A stretch of DNA of 64,000 nt, taken from contig CACYKY010000010.1 in assembly GCA_902775135.1 (NCBI GenBank), positions 1 to 64,000 of the forward strand, read 5' to 3'. Below are positions 24,917 to 36,800 of this stretch, piece after piece. The DNA is from an uncultured Bacteroidota bacterium (GTDB taxonomy: Bacteria > Bacteroidota > Bacteroidia > Bacteroidales > P3). The position numbers were made by a program, and so were the translations under genes. The notes beneath the pieces were generated by a model that did no database searches, was not told the origin of the DNA, and was given only the letters and a program-made list of their open reading frames with translations. The first letter of the stretch is position 1. Every line of letters starts with the position of its first letter.

Positions 24917-26605
24917 ATGCTCGTTAGCCTACATATAGAAAACTATGCCCTCATCCGCGAGTCCGACATCTCTTTCGGAAGTGGGTTTGTGGCCATCACC
25001 GGTGAGACAGGTGCCGGAAAATCCATCCTCTTGGGTGCTTTGGGACTCCTCCTCGGCCAGCGTGCCGACCTCGCCGTCCTGGCCGACAAGGAGCGCAAGT
25101 GCATCGTCGAGGCTCATTTCGACATTGCCGGCTTGGGTCTCGAGCCGCTTTTCACTGAGGCCGATGTCGACTATGACGACCACCTCCTCCTCCGTCGCGA
25201 GATAGCCCCTTCGGGCAAGAGTCGCGCTTTTGCCAACGACACCCCTGTCCAACTCCCCTTCCTCCGTGCCCTGGGGGCCAGCCTGGTGGACATCCATTCA
25301 CAGCACCAGACCCTCACCCTTGCCGACAGCGCATTCCGATTCACGCTGCTCGACAGCCTGATTCCGAAAACAAAGGAAAACGATATAACCCAATCCTACT
25401 CCGATGCCTATTCGGCCTACACATCGCTCAAGCGCGACCTGGAAGCCCTTACCTCCACCGAGGCCCAAAACCGGAAAGAGCAGGATTTTCTCCAATTCCA
25501 GTTCAACGAGCTCTCCGAGGCCCGTCTTCAGCCCGACGAGCAGCAGGCCCTCGAACAGGAGTCGACGTTGTTGGCCCATGCCGAAGCCATCCGTGAGGGG
25601 CTGGGGGAGGCTTCTGCCCTTATGGACAACGACACCGAGCAGGCCATCCTCCCTTGTCTCCGTCAGGCCAAGAATGCCCTTGCCCATATCGCACCGTTCC
25701 ATCCCGATGCCGATGCCCTCCTTTCCCGACTCGACTCTTCACTCATCGAACTCGACGATATCAACTCCTCTCTTGCCTCTCTTGCCGACAGCGTTTCCTA
25801 CAATTCCGACCGTCAGCAGCAGGTCGACGATCGCCTGGCGCTCCTCTATCGTCTGCAGAAAAAGCATGGTGTAGACAGTGTTGAAGCGCTCATCGCCATC
25901 CGCGACGAATTGGATGCCCGCCTGCAGTCCATCTCCTCTCTCGATTCCCGCATCCAGGCGCTCATGGAACAGGTCGACAAAGCCTTCTCGCAGTTGCAGT
26001 CGGCTGCCGAGGGCCTCACAGCAGCACGCTGTGATGCCGGTGCCCGTTTGTCTGAGGCTATCCTGCCCATCCTGCACGACCTGGGTATGCCCGAAGCGCG
26101 TTTTTCCGTACGGCTCGACCCTCTGCCGACCTATGGCCCCATGGGACACGATGCCGTTGCTTTCCTTTTCAATGCCAACCGAGGTGGCGAACTGCGCGAT
26201 TTGGCGAAAGTGGCCTCGGGAGGTGAGCTCTCCCGACTCATGCTGGCCATTAAGGCTGCCGGCCAGTCGCCCACGCTCTCAGTCGCCCGCGCTCTTGTCC
26301 CCACACTCATTTTCGATGAGATCGACTCGGGCGTCTCCGGCGACATCTCCGTTGCTGTGGGAACCATCATGTGCCGTATGGCCCAGCACATGCAGGTGAT
26401 TGCTATCACCCACCTGCCTCAGATTGCTGCGCGTGCTTCGCAGCATCTCAAGGTTTACAAGCGCGTAGAGGACAGCGCCGACCGTACGGTCTCCCATATC
26501 CGTCAGCTCTCTTCCGACGAGCGTGTCACCGAAGTGGCCGTCATGCTCAGCTCCGACCCGCCAACCCCCGCTGCGCTCCAAACCGCCAAAGAGTTGATGT
26601 CATGA
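24917..26605 (+). CDS. recN: DNA repair protein RecN
   Basis: RecN is an SMC-like ATPase that binds DNA ends and helps double-strand break repair by RecA. The 562-residue product has Walker A GETGAGKS at 29-36, a central coiled coil (about 145-375), then the ABC signature region (KVASGGELSRLMLAIK) and Walker B LIFDEIDSGVSG, and the HxxxP switch THLPQIAARA. Length matches the family. It starts two bases after sufS stops and its stop overlaps the aroK start (ATGA), so the three genes form an operon. Confidence 0.97.
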   Translation: MLVSLHIENYALIRESDISFGSGFVAITGETGAGKSILLGALGLLLGQRADLAVLADKERKCIVEAHFDIAGLGLEPLFTEADVDYDDHLLLRREIAPSGKSRAFANDTPVQLPFLRALGASLVDIHSQHQTLTLADSAFRFTLLDSLIPKTKENDITQSYSDAYSAYTSLKRDLEALTSTEAQNRKEQDFLQFQFNELSEARLQPDEQQALEQESTLLAHAEAIREGLGEASALMDNDTEQAILPCLRQAKNALAHIAPFHPDADALLSRLDSSLIELDDINSSLASLADSVSYNSDRQQQVDDRLALLYRLQKKHGVDSVEALIAIRDELDARLQSISSLDSRIQALMEQVDKAFSQLQSAAEGLTAARCDAGARLSEAILPILHDLGMPEARFSVRLDPLPTYGPMGHDAVAFLFNANRGGELRDLAKVASGGELSRLMLAIKAAGQSPTLSVARALVPTLIFDEIDSGVSGDISVAVGTIMCRMAQHMQVIAITHLPQIAARASQHLKVYKRVEDSADRTVSHIRQLSSDERVTEVAVMLSSDPPTPAALQTAKELMS

Positions 26606-27075
26606 AATACTATCTTGTTGGCTACATGTATTCCGGCAAGTCCACTTTTGGCCGTCAGCTTGCTGCGTCGAAGGGGATGGACTTCCTCGACCTTGACCGA
26701 GCCTTCGAGCAACGCTATCATTACACCGTCCCCCGTTTTTTCGCCGCCTTCGGCGAAGCTCCCTTCCGTCAGCTCGAGAGTCAGCTCCTCCGCTCCACCG
26801 CCGAACTCGACAATGTGGTCATCGCCACCGGTGGCGGCACCCCTTGCCATTCGTCCAACATGGATTTCATTCTCGCACACGGCACAGCCATCTATCTTCG
26901 CATGTCTGTGGACGACCTTGTCTCCCGTGCGCTCCGTTCGCGCAATCCCCGTCCCCTTGTCAAAGGACTATCCGAATCGGACCTCCGCGCGCGTATCGAT
27001 TCGCAACTGAAAGAAAGGGAGCCCTCTTATCTGAGAGCTCCCATCATCCTTGACGGATTGAATCCAATCCTGTAG
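26602..27075 (+). CDS. aroK: shikimate kinase
   Basis: AroK phosphorylates shikimate with ATP, the fifth step of chorismate synthesis. The 157-residue product has Walker A GYMYSGKS at 7-14, the substrate-binding DLDRAFEQ segment, the GGGTP loop (ATGGGTPC) and the lid RNPRPLV. It is slightly shorter than the usual 170 residues. The ATG overlaps the recN stop (ATGA). It is convergent with the uridine kinase gene, separated by only six bases. Confidence 0.93.
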   Translation: MKYYLVGYMYSGKSTFGRQLAASKGMDFLDLDRAFEQRYHYTVPRFFAAFGEAPFRQLESQLLRSTAELDNVVIATGGGTPCHSSNMDFILAHGTAIYLRMSVDDLVSRALRSRNPRPLVKGLSESDLRARIDSQLKEREPSYLRAPIILDGLNPIL

Positions 27076-27081
27076 TATCAA

Positions 27082-28773
27082 TCAGTATTCAAAGGCGCTG
27101 CCTCCGAGGAATTCCCTCATGATGCTGTTGTGCGGGATAAAGGTGTCGTCTATGGGCAGCACCAGCTCCGAGAAGTCGAGCAGCTGTTTGGCCACCGAAA
27201 ACTCTTCGCAGTTCTCCGGCACCTGTTTCAGCAGGGGCTCGGCATAGCGTTTCAATACGCCCAACTCGTACAACAGCGCCGAATTGAACATCACGTTGGC
27301 ATTCTCCTGGTAGGGGAAGATGTGTCGTCTCTCTCCGCGTACCACTTCCGGCCAGCGGTGGAGGGTCTCTTTGGCTTTCCATCCGCGGAAGTTGTTGTCT
27401 CTCACTATGCGTCGCACCAGACGGTTGTCGGTACCATGTATGATGTTCTGTCCGTCGATGGCCAGCTGTGTGAGGGCGCTGACGTACACCTTGAACTTCA
27501 GCCCTTCGTCGATTTCGGACGTCAGCTTGGGGTTCAGCGCATGGATGCCCTCCACCACCAGCAGGCTCCGGGGACCCAGTTTGAGGGTCTTGCCGCTGTA
27601 GAACGGTTCGCCTTTGATGAAATCGTAGGTGGGTATCTTCACCTCTTCGCCCCTGAACAAAGCGTTCAGATGCTCGTTGAGCAGCGGTATGTCGAGGGCG
27701 TCGATACTCTCGAAGTCGTATTCCCCGTTGGGCAGTTTGGGTGTGCGTTCCCGTCCGAGGAAGTAGTCGTCCAGCGACAGCTGGTTCACGTCGTATCCCA
27801 GCACACTCAGCTGCACGCTGAGTCTCCGGCACGAGGTCGTCTTGCCGCTGCTGCTGGGGCCTGCCAGCAGCACCATCTTGGCGCCGCTTTTGCTCACTTG
27901 CTCGGCGATCTCGGCATATTTCTTCTCATGAAGCGCTTCGGCCAGCAGTATGAGGTGCTGACCGCCCTTGTCGTGTACGATGCGGTTGTAGTCGCTCACC
28001 GTCGGCGTGTGCAGCAGGTCCACCCATTTGTGGTGCTCGCGGAAGATGGCGAAGAGCTTCGGGGTCTCCTGGAAGAGCGACAGCTTGTCGGGATGCTCGG
28101 GGTCGGCGCATTGGAGCATGTAGCCGTCCTCATACTGGCGGAAGTCCCAGGTCGTCAGGCACCCTGTGCTCGGGGCCAGCTTGCCGTTGATCTTGTGCAC
28201 CGTATCGCCCAGGAAGTTCATCTCGATGTACAGCTGGTTCAGGTGCTCCAGCAAGTCTGTCGTTTTGGGCATGTGGCGCGGGCGTACCAACTCCAGTGCA
28301 TCGCTCAGCAGCATGGTCTTGGCTGTGAAGGGGATATCCTGTTCCTGCATCTCTATCATGTGGTCGCGCACCGTGCGGCACACCTCCATCGGGTCGGGCA
28401 GCACGTATCCGTCCACAGCGCTGACGATGCGGCAGTAGAAGCCGTTCTGGAGCGAGTGGTCGATGCTCAGCACCGCCTTGGGGTAGCAGTCGTGCACCGC
28501 TGTGTAGAGCATCATGCACAACGCGTTGCGGTACATGCGGAATCCCTGACGGTCGGTGATGTCCAGCAGACGTATCACCTTGGGGTTGTATATGCGGTAT
28601 TGCAAGGGTTCCACCTTGTTGTTCACCAAAGCCCCCAGCACCGGCCAAGGGGCTTTGCCGTCCTTGGCGGTCTTCATCTGCATGTATTCGGCGGCCAGCT
28701 GCGCAACCTGCGTACCCTGTTCCACCATTTTCCGCTCGCCCGTATTGGCAAGCACTATTTCTACTTGGGTCAT
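27082..28773 (-). CDS. uridine kinase-like nucleoside kinase with TGS domain
   Basis: The 563-residue protein combines an N-terminal TGS domain (about 1-65), a region like the second N-terminal domain of threonyl-tRNA synthetase (about 66-200) and a phosphoribulokinase/uridine kinase domain with Walker A GPSSSGKT at 305-312 and the conserved SLDDYF and EGIHALNP motifs. This fused form is widespread in Bacteroidota. The kinase half probably phosphorylates uridine or cytidine for pyrimidine salvage; the TGS part may sense nucleotides or RNA. It is downstream of the aminopeptidase P gene by 19 bp on the same strand. Confidence 0.92.
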   Translation of the reverse strand: MTQVEIVLANTGERKMVEQGTQVAQLAAEYMQMKTAKDGKAPWPVLGALVNNKVEPLQYRIYNPKVIRLLDITDRQGFRMYRNALCMMLYTAVHDCYPKAVLSIDHSLQNGFYCRIVSAVDGYVLPDPMEVCRTVRDHMIEMQEQDIPFTAKTMLLSDALELVRPRHMPKTTDLLEHLNQLYIEMNFLGDTVHKINGKLAPSTGCLTTWDFRQYEDGYMLQCADPEHPDKLSLFQETPKLFAIFREHHKWVDLLHTPTVSDYNRIVHDKGGQHLILLAEALHEKKYAEIAEQVSKSGAKMVLLAGPSSSGKTTSCRRLSVQLSVLGYDVNQLSLDDYFLGRERTPKLPNGEYDFESIDALDIPLLNEHLNALFRGEEVKIPTYDFIKGEPFYSGKTLKLGPRSLLVVEGIHALNPKLTSEIDEGLKFKVYVSALTQLAIDGQNIIHGTDNRLVRRIVRDNNFRGWKAKETLHRWPEVVRGERRHIFPYQENANVMFNSALLYELGVLKRYAEPLLKQVPENCEEFSVAKQLLDFSELVLPIDDTFIPHNSIMREFLGGSAFEY

Positions 28774-28792
28774 GATTATTCTTTTTTTCTTT

Positions 28793-30217
28793 CTACTTGT
28801 CTCCTCCCATCACCTCCTCGATTTCCTTGACGGTCTTGGGGATGGGCTTGCCCAGCACGCGGACGCCGGTCTCGGTGACGAGGATGTCGTCCTCGATGCG
28901 GATGCCGCCGAAGTCCTTCCATTTCTCCAGCTCGTCGAAGTTCACGAAGTCCTTGTTCGTACCCTCGGCATTCCATTTGTCGATGAGGGCGGGGATGAAA
29001 TAGCATCCGGGCTCGTCGGTGATGACGAATCCGGGTTGCAGTTTCCGGCCGCAGCGCAGGCTGCCCAAGCCGAACTGCTCGCTGGGACGCGTCTCCTCGT
29101 CGTAGCCCACGTTGATCTGGCCGTAGTTCTCCATGTCGTGCACGTCGAGGCCCATCATGTGGCCCAACCCGTGGGGCATCAGCAGGCTGTGGGCGCCGTT
29201 GGCCACGATGTCGTCCACGCTGCCCTTCAGGATTCCCAAGCCTTTGTAGCCTTCGGCCAGCACGCGGCTGGCGGCGGTGTGCACCTCCTTGTAGGTGATG
29301 CCCGGACGGGTGACGCGGGCGGCCTCGAGGTTGGCGGCCAGCACGATCTCGTAGATGGCCTTCTGGCGCTCGTTGAACTTGCCTCCCACGGGCACCGTGC
29401 GGGTGATGTCGCTGCAGTAGTTCATCGGGGTCTCGCAACCGGCGTCCATCACCAGCATGCGTCCCACCTCCAGGCGGTTGTTGTGCCCGTGGTTGTGGAG
29501 CGTCTCGCCGTGCACCGTCATGATGACGGGGAAGCTCACAGGGCCGTTGCCCTTCCAGGCTTCGCCCTCCATGAATCCTGCCAGCTCGTACTCGTAGCGG
29601 CCGGGCATAGCCAGTTTCATGGCTCCCACATGCATGTTGTAGGCGGTGGCGATGGCTTTCTCTATCTCCTCGATCTCCTCGGCGCTCTTGATCATGCGCT
29701 GCTTCACGCATGCCAGGATGAGGTCCATCGATGCGTGGCGGTTTACCGAGCTGTAGGTGACACCCAGCCACTCGCTGATGTCGGCGCGGATGTCGGCGCG
29801 GTAGGGCGGCAGGTAGTGGGGCAGGGCCGACGTGGGGCGCTTGCCCTCGAGGTATTTCTTCAGGTCGGCCATCGAGCCGCTGTTCTCCACTCCCACGCTG
29901 GCGGCCAGCTCCTTCACGCTCGGCAGCGGACCCGTCCAGATGATGTCGTCGATGTCGTAGTCGTTGGCGAAGAGGTAGTCCTTGCCCGTCTCGCAATCCA
30001 GCACACCCACCAGGTCCTCGCGCTGAAGGCCGAAGAAATAGAGGAAGGTGCTGTCCTGACGGAACCAGTAGGTGTTGTCCTTGTAGTTGCATGGGGCTTC
30101 GTGGTTGCCCGGAAGGATGATGATGCCGCGACCCACGTCCTTGCGCAGCTGCTCGCGGCGAGCAATATAAGTCTCTTTTTTGAACATATGGCTGTTTTTT
30201 ATATTTTCTGTTCCCAT
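28793..30217 (-). CDS. pepP: Xaa-Pro aminopeptidase (aminopeptidase P, M24B)
   Basis: PepP removes an N-terminal residue that precedes proline. The 474-residue product has the N-terminal creatinase-like domain (about 1-170) and the pita-bread catalytic domain with the five metal ligands in the expected places: two Asp in VMDAGCETPMNYCSDITRT, His in LGHMMGLDVHD, and Glu in DEPGCYF and IRIEDDILVTE. Two manganese ions are expected. It is first of a leftward pair with the uridine kinase. The 30218-30552 gap upstream holds only an AT-rich stretch and a degenerate repeat, not a gene. Confidence 0.95.
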   Translation of the reverse strand: MGTENIKNSHMFKKETYIARREQLRKDVGRGIIILPGNHEAPCNYKDNTYWFRQDSTFLYFFGLQREDLVGVLDCETGKDYLFANDYDIDDIIWTGPLPSVKELAASVGVENSGSMADLKKYLEGKRPTSALPHYLPPYRADIRADISEWLGVTYSSVNRHASMDLILACVKQRMIKSAEEIEEIEKAIATAYNMHVGAMKLAMPGRYEYELAGFMEGEAWKGNGPVSFPVIMTVHGETLHNHGHNNRLEVGRMLVMDAGCETPMNYCSDITRTVPVGGKFNERQKAIYEIVLAANLEAARVTRPGITYKEVHTAASRVLAEGYKGLGILKGSVDDIVANGAHSLLMPHGLGHMMGLDVHDMENYGQINVGYDEETRPSEQFGLGSLRCGRKLQPGFVITDEPGCYFIPALIDKWNAEGTNKDFVNFDELEKWKDFGGIRIEDDILVTETGVRVLGKPIPKTVKEIEEVMGGDK

Positions 30218-30314
30218 AACGCAAAAAAGACATAATTATTGTTTTTGTCCAACAACAAAAAAACACCCCCAAAAGGCCTATTTGCAACCCGCTGTAAAAC
30301 AGTATCATGACTGG

Positions 30315-30378
30315 ACCCCCTCTTACTCCCCTCTTACTCTTCCCTTACCCCTCTCTTTACCCTCCTTTTCTTCACTAA
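30315..30378. repeat. degenerate composite repeat, inverted
   Basis: CTTACTCCCCTCTTACTC and following CCTT/TTAC-type units look like a decayed reverse-complement of the GGAGTGARRG arrays at 10-13.5 kb, including TTCACTAA at the end that resembles the TTAGTGAA tail. Confidence 0.4.
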
Positions 30379-30552
30379 GAGATGATAAGGGGATGATTGA
30401 AACAGCAATAGGGGAATGGCAGGGGATTGGGGGTTGTGGTTGCTATTATATTAATGTATTCATTTTAATAAAAAGTGATGCCGCCCAGAAGTGGTGAAAC
30501 ATTAAAACTACGGCAGGATGAAAAAAAAATCCTGTGTTTTCAAAAATATTTG

Positions 30553-30560
30553 TATCTTTG
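30553..30560 (+). promoter_or_regulatory. -7 promoter box for the 3751-aa surface protein
   Basis: TATCTTTG followed by GCAG, as at the other promoters in this window. It implies a 5' leader of about 250 nt (30567-30818) before the ATG. I see no riboswitch or ORF in the leader. Confidence 0.65.
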
Positions 30561-30818
30561 CAGAACATTATACTATGCACAAGACTGCCCATTAGAACTA
30601 TAAATAACTAGAAACAAATTATTTATTGGAGGATGGATAGATGTGATTCTGTGAAAGGATTGCATCCGTTTGTGGCATAGGATAATGTGGATGGATGAAA
30701 AAAGACAGGAAAAACGACGAGAGTTTGTCGGGGAAAATAAAGGAAACCAAAGAGAACACAAGGAAAAGAATAAAAAAAACGTATAATTAACTTATTATTA
30801 ACCCAAAAACAAAACATC

Positions 30819-33800
30819 ATGCAAAAGTTTCTACGAACTTTGACCCTGTTGGCATTCTTAGCAGTGCCCTGGGTCGCGCAAGCGCAGAACACGCTGACAG
30901 TTGCCGATGGTACGACTACGAACAGTAACGTACCTATCTACGGCCTTTGGTCAGATGCCTATCTGCGTTGTCAGACCATCTATCCGGCTGCGATGTTGGA
31001 AGAATCTGCAGATGCTTTCGGTATGACGGGAGGCACGATTACGAGCCTTACCTACTACCAGTCAAGTGCTGCTGCAGAGGCCTACACCGGAACCTGGGAG
31101 GTCAAACTGACCGAGGTTTCTGCCGTCTCCCTTTCGGGTTGGCAGGACGTCTCCAGCGCCACGACCGTTTATACCGGTACGTTGGATGCAAGTGTCACTC
31201 CCTTGGTCATCAACTTCACCACGCCCTACACTTACAATGGTGGTAACCTCCTCATCGAGGTGAGCCAGATTCAGTCGGGCAATTACAAAAGCGCTAGCTA
31301 CTATGGCGTCAGCGCCACTGGTGCCAGTTGGCAGGGCTACAATAGCTCCGCGTGGGCATCCATCACTGGCAGCGCCCAGAACTTCATTCCCAAGACCACC
31401 TTCACCTTCTCCGGTGGTACCCCCATCACCTGCCGTGTGGTGTCCAGTGTGGAATGCACTGATCTTACCGCAACCACCGCCACCCTTACCTGGACGGATG
31501 CTAATAACAGCTCCGCTGCTTCCTACAGCGTCTACAACGGCGACCAATTAGTTGCCTCCGTAGCTGCCGGCACCTATACCTACACCTTCACGGGTCTCGA
31601 TCCCAACACTGATTATACTCTCGCTGTGGCTGTCAACTGCTCCGCTACGGATGCTTCGGCTGCCAAGGGTGTTTCTGTTCGCACGCTCTGCGCCTCCGAG
31701 CAGATGCCTTTCGTTGAGGCCTTCGACGCCGATCTCTCCGGCGAACCCTGCTGGGCTCATGCTTCCGGCGTTACTGCCGCTGAGGTCTTCAATGGCGCCT
31801 CCCTCACGCTTGCTGCCGGTGGTGGTGCTTGGTCCTATCAGACTGCCGTCAGCAATGGACTGCCCGCTGGTCACTATCGTGTTAATATCTATAGTACCAG
31901 CTGCAAAAATTGGCTGATTACTCCCAACATCGACCTGACCTCTGCTGCTTCGGCCCAGTTGACGTTTGATGCCGCTTTCACCGCTTATAGCGGTACTGCC
32001 GCCGCCGCTGGCTATGAGAACAACAGCTCCCAGGCTTTCATGGTCCTCGTCTCCACCGATAACGGTCAGACTTGGCTTGAGTCCAATGCTACCAAGTGGC
32101 AGAACGAAGGTGGCAACTATACCCTCGCTTCTTTGTCCGGCACTGAGTATGTGGAACAGACCGTCAATCTCAATGCCTACATTGGCCAGACCATCCGCAT
32201 CGCTTTCTACGCTCAGTCCACCGCCTCCGGCGGCGACAACAACATCCATATCGACAACATCAATATCGATGTGATGCCTACCTGCTTCAAGGTTACCGAC
32301 CTGACAGTTAGCGCTGCTACCAACAATAGTATCACCCTCACTTGGAACGACGCCATCAACACCGGCGCCACCTATTCCGTCTATAACGGCGATGCGTTGG
32401 TTGAAAGCGGAATCTCCGCTACCACCTACACCGTCACCGGCCTCACCTCCAACGCCCCCTACACCTTCACTGTGGTTGCCAACTGCGCTGCCGACGACGC
32501 TTCGCGTCCCGTCTCCATCAGCACCCGCACCGAGTGTGATCCCTTCATCACCCTGCCTTACTCCAACGACCTGGAAGGCGAGCCTTACTACAATGTAGTG
32601 TCCTATGCCGAAGCATTCCCCTTCTGCTGGACTCGTTTCAACGATGCCACCAATGCTACGTACACTACCTACCCCCGCCTGCTCTCCGGCTCCTCTATGT
32701 CTCATAGTGGATCTGTCTACATGCAGTTCAATTCCTCCACAGGTGCCGCCTATGCCAACACGCAGATGGCTGTGCTGCCTGCCGTTGACGTCACCGTCAA
32801 CCCCATGAACAGCAACATGGTCAGCTTCTGGGCTCGCAGCAGCAACTCTACTGCCCGCACCCTCATCGTGGGTACCATGAGCGACCCCACCGACCTCTCC
32901 ACCTTCACGGCTGTAGAGACCGTCACGGTTCCTGGTAGCACCTATGAATTCTTCCGTGTGAAGCTCACCAGCAGCCCTGCCAACAACGCCTATGTGGCCA
33001 TCCGTATGGACAAGGGTACGGCTTCTTCTACCGCCTACGTTGACGACATCACCCTCGAGGAGATTCCCTCTTGCTGGGTTGTCGAGAACCTCGAGGTTAC
33101 CAATGTTACCAACAACAGCGTCTCCCTCAGCTGGGATGCCAACGTGGAAAACACCGGCGATGTGACCTACATCGTTATGAATGGTAGTGAAGAGGTTGCC
33201 ACCGGCATCACCGCCACCGAGTACACCGTTACCGGTCTCACCGGCAACAGCCCCTACACCTTCTCTGTGCTCACCAGCTGTGGCGCCAACGACAATGCCG
33301 AGCCTGTGAGCGTCAGCGCCCGCACCCTGTGCGATCCCCAGACGCTGCCCATCCTCACCACCTTCGAGGAGGACGACGAGACGATGTTCTGCTACATCCC
33401 CGTCAACAGCAACAGCGCCAACCCCATTGAGGTTGTCAACGCTCCGAGGCATGGTTCGGTTGGAGTTACTTCCAACATGCTGAGCTTCTCCTCCTACAGC
33501 AACGCCAGCGACTACAACCAGTATCTCATCTCGCCCGAGTTCAGCAGCACCGAGCCTATCAAGGTGCGCTACAACTATGTGGCCTATGGTACGGACGACC
33601 AGGTCGAGGTGCTCTATTCCACCACCGACAGCGAGCTCGAGTCGTTCCAGGCCACCACTGGCATGAAGACCGCCACCGAGATGGCTACCGATTCCGTCTA
33701 CCTGCCCGCCAACACCAAGTTTATTGCCTTCCACTATTACGGCAACTATCAGTATGACCTCTACATTGACAATATCAGCATCGAGGTTGCTCCCCAGCAC

Positions 33801-36800
33801 ACTGTGAACTTCGCCTACCTCACCACCGAGGCCGGCGTCACCGTGGGTAGCGCTGCCGTCGACGGCACTGTCTACGAGGGCAACATCGCCCACCTGGTCT
33901 CCACTCCTGCCACCAACATGCGCACCGCTGCCTGGTATGCCGGCAACCTGACCAGCGTCGAGGGCGAAACTCCTCTGGCTGTTGATGAGGATGAACTCGA
34001 TGTCACCGTTCTTACCGACACCAACTTCACCGTTGTCTATGGCTATGGCCAGTTCGAGATCAAGGGTATCACCGCCAACGAAAACCAGGCCCGCATGGGT
34101 TCTGTGGCCGGCGACAGCCCCTATGGCAACGACATGTACGACTACGCTACCACCGCTACCCTCACCGCCACCGCCAACACCGGATTTGAGTTCACCGAGT
34201 GGCGCAACGAGGACGGCAGCGTATACAGCACCGAGAACCCCCTCGCTATCGAGGCCTACCAGCCCCTGACCCTCATTGCTCACTTCGGCATTGCCTCCTA
34301 CGAGATCACCGCCGAGACCGAGCATGGTACGGTTGATGGCTTGGGTACCTACACCTTCGGTACTTCCGTTACCCTCACCGCTGTGCCCGATGAGCACTAC
34401 CACTTCGTGAAATGGGCCGACGATGACATGACCAATGCCACCCGTGCCTATCGCGTCATTGAGCCCATGACCTTCCACCCGGTCTTCGAGCCCGATGTGT
34501 ACACTGTGAGTGTCAACGGCCCCGCCATTGCCACCTACACCGTTAAGGACGCCGATGAAAACGTGACCGACCAGTTCGCCTACAACACCGAGGCCACTGT
34601 GACCGTCAGCAACATCGACGAACATTACACCTTCGCCAACTGGGCCGATGCCGATGGCAACAACCTCAGCACCGACCTTTCTTATACCTTCGCCGTTGAG
34701 GGCAACACCGTTCTCACCCCGGTCTTCACCGCCGATGAGATGACCCTCACCATCGCCTCCAACGATATCGACATGGGTACCGTCAGCTTCGTCAGCGACG
34801 AATACACCGGCACCACCGCTACCGTTGACTACATGACCCAGGTTGAAATTGTTGCTACCGCCATTGGCGAGTACAGCCACTTCGACGGTTGGTACAATGG
34901 CGACAACCTCGTCAGCTCCACCGCCAACTACCTGGTTACTGTCAGCGAGTCGATGACCCTCACCGCCCGCTTCTCCTTCACCGAATATCCTGTGACTGTG
35001 GCTGCCGATCCCGTTGAGGCCGGTATTGTCAACGCCAGCAACCTGAGCCCTGCGTTCAGCGAGATGCTGACTGTCAACGCCGTTGCTAACCCCCACTGGG
35101 TGTTTGACCACTGGACCTATGCCGGTCAGGATGCTTGGCTGAGCCAGAACACCGAGTATTCCGAGATGGTCTTCGAGGCCCTGAGCCTCGTGGCCCACTT
35201 CGTGCGCGACAACCACACCATCGTTGCCAATGTGGCCGATGAGAGCTACGGCACCACCGCCGTCACCGACGAGAACGATGTCGTCGCCACCGAGCCCTTC
35301 ACTCACGGCGCTATGGCCACCGTCAGCTTCACCGCTGGCTACGGCTATGAATTCGCCGGCTGGAGCAATGGCACCTCCATCATCTCCACCGAGAACCCCT
35401 TCACCTTCGAAGTGACCGAGGACACCGTCCTCACCGCTACCGTCAACCCGCTGCCCTTCACCGTCTATGTTGATGTCAACCCCGACGAGCAGAGCATCAT
35501 TCGCGGTAACGCTTACATCTCCAACGATGACGCCAGCTTCGAATTCCCCTACCTGACCGAGATCAACACCGAGCTCACCACCGACCACGTCTACGGCTAC
35601 CTGTTCGACAACTGGACCAACGCCAATGGCGATGAGATTGAGCTCCCGATGGTTCTCACTCAGGACACCAACGTCTATGCCAACTTCAAGAAAGATCAGT
35701 TCGAGGTTAAGGGTTCCGTCGCCGCCGACTATCGCATGATGGGTCGCGTCTCCGGCACCGAGACTGTCGACTACCTTGAGTATGTCACCCTCACTGCCGC
35801 CGAGAACAACGGCTACAACTTCGTGAAGTGGGTCGACGCCAACGGTAACGATATCGACCTCACTGCTGTCTATGAAGAGCCCACCACCCTCGATGTCTAT
35901 GATGTCTACACCAACGTCAACGGCGCCAGCATCGATGTCCTCGCCAGCGAGGCCCGCGAGATCTTTGCCGTCTACGACTACGAGTACTACACCGTTTCTG
36001 TTGCCAACAACAACGACCTCTGGGGCGATGTGACCATCAACGGCGAGAACGTCGACAGCAAGGAACTGGCCTACAGCCAGACCGTGACTCTCGAAGCCAC
36101 TCCCGTTAAGCACTACCACTTCGTCAACTGGTCTGACGGCAACGAGGAGAACCCACGCACCTTCATCCTCAACGATGAGAATGCCGTTCTCTACACCGCC
36201 AACTTCGCCATCGACACTCACACGGTGACCCTCACCTACAATGAGTCCGAGGTTGAGACCATCAGCCTTGTCCCCGTCGACAACACCATCGAGACTTCCG
36301 CCACCAACACCTACGACTACAACACCGAGCTCGTCGCCACCATCACCTCCAAGCATGGTTACGACTTCTTGGGTTGGAGCCACGACGGTGTGACTGTTGC
36401 TGAAGCTGCTGATAGCTACACCTTCACCCTGACCGGTGACACCCTCCTCATGCCGCTCTATGAGCGTCATCCCTTCACTGTCACCGTTGCCAGCGAAGAT
36501 GTTGTCATGGGTAGCGCTTCCGTTGTTGGAGATGCCACCGTTGACTACGAAGGCACCGTCACCATCAAGGCCGAGGCCGAGTATGGCTACGACTTCGTCA
36601 ACTGGACCAACAACCTGAACAGCGAGGTGCTGACCAACGCTACCGAGACCGTCCAGGTCCTCGACGACATCACCTACACCGCTCACTTCACCGAGCACGT
36701 CTATGTGATCTCCGCCGAAGCAAACACTGAGGAAATGGGTGTTGTTGAGTTCAACGCACCGATGCCTGCCGCACAGGAATTGACCATCGCCGATGGTACC

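Noticed and set aside
27130-28830. 566-codon frame antisense to the uridine kinase
   Set aside because: The opposite strand has an intact Walker A, TGS domain and family length; this frame shows no domain.
28556-30235. 559-codon frame antisense to the aminopeptidase
   Set aside because: Opposite strand has all five metal ligands of aminopeptidase P.
30561-30818. riboswitch in the leader of the giant surface protein
   Set aside because: The leader is long and AT-rich but matches no riboswitch core I know.
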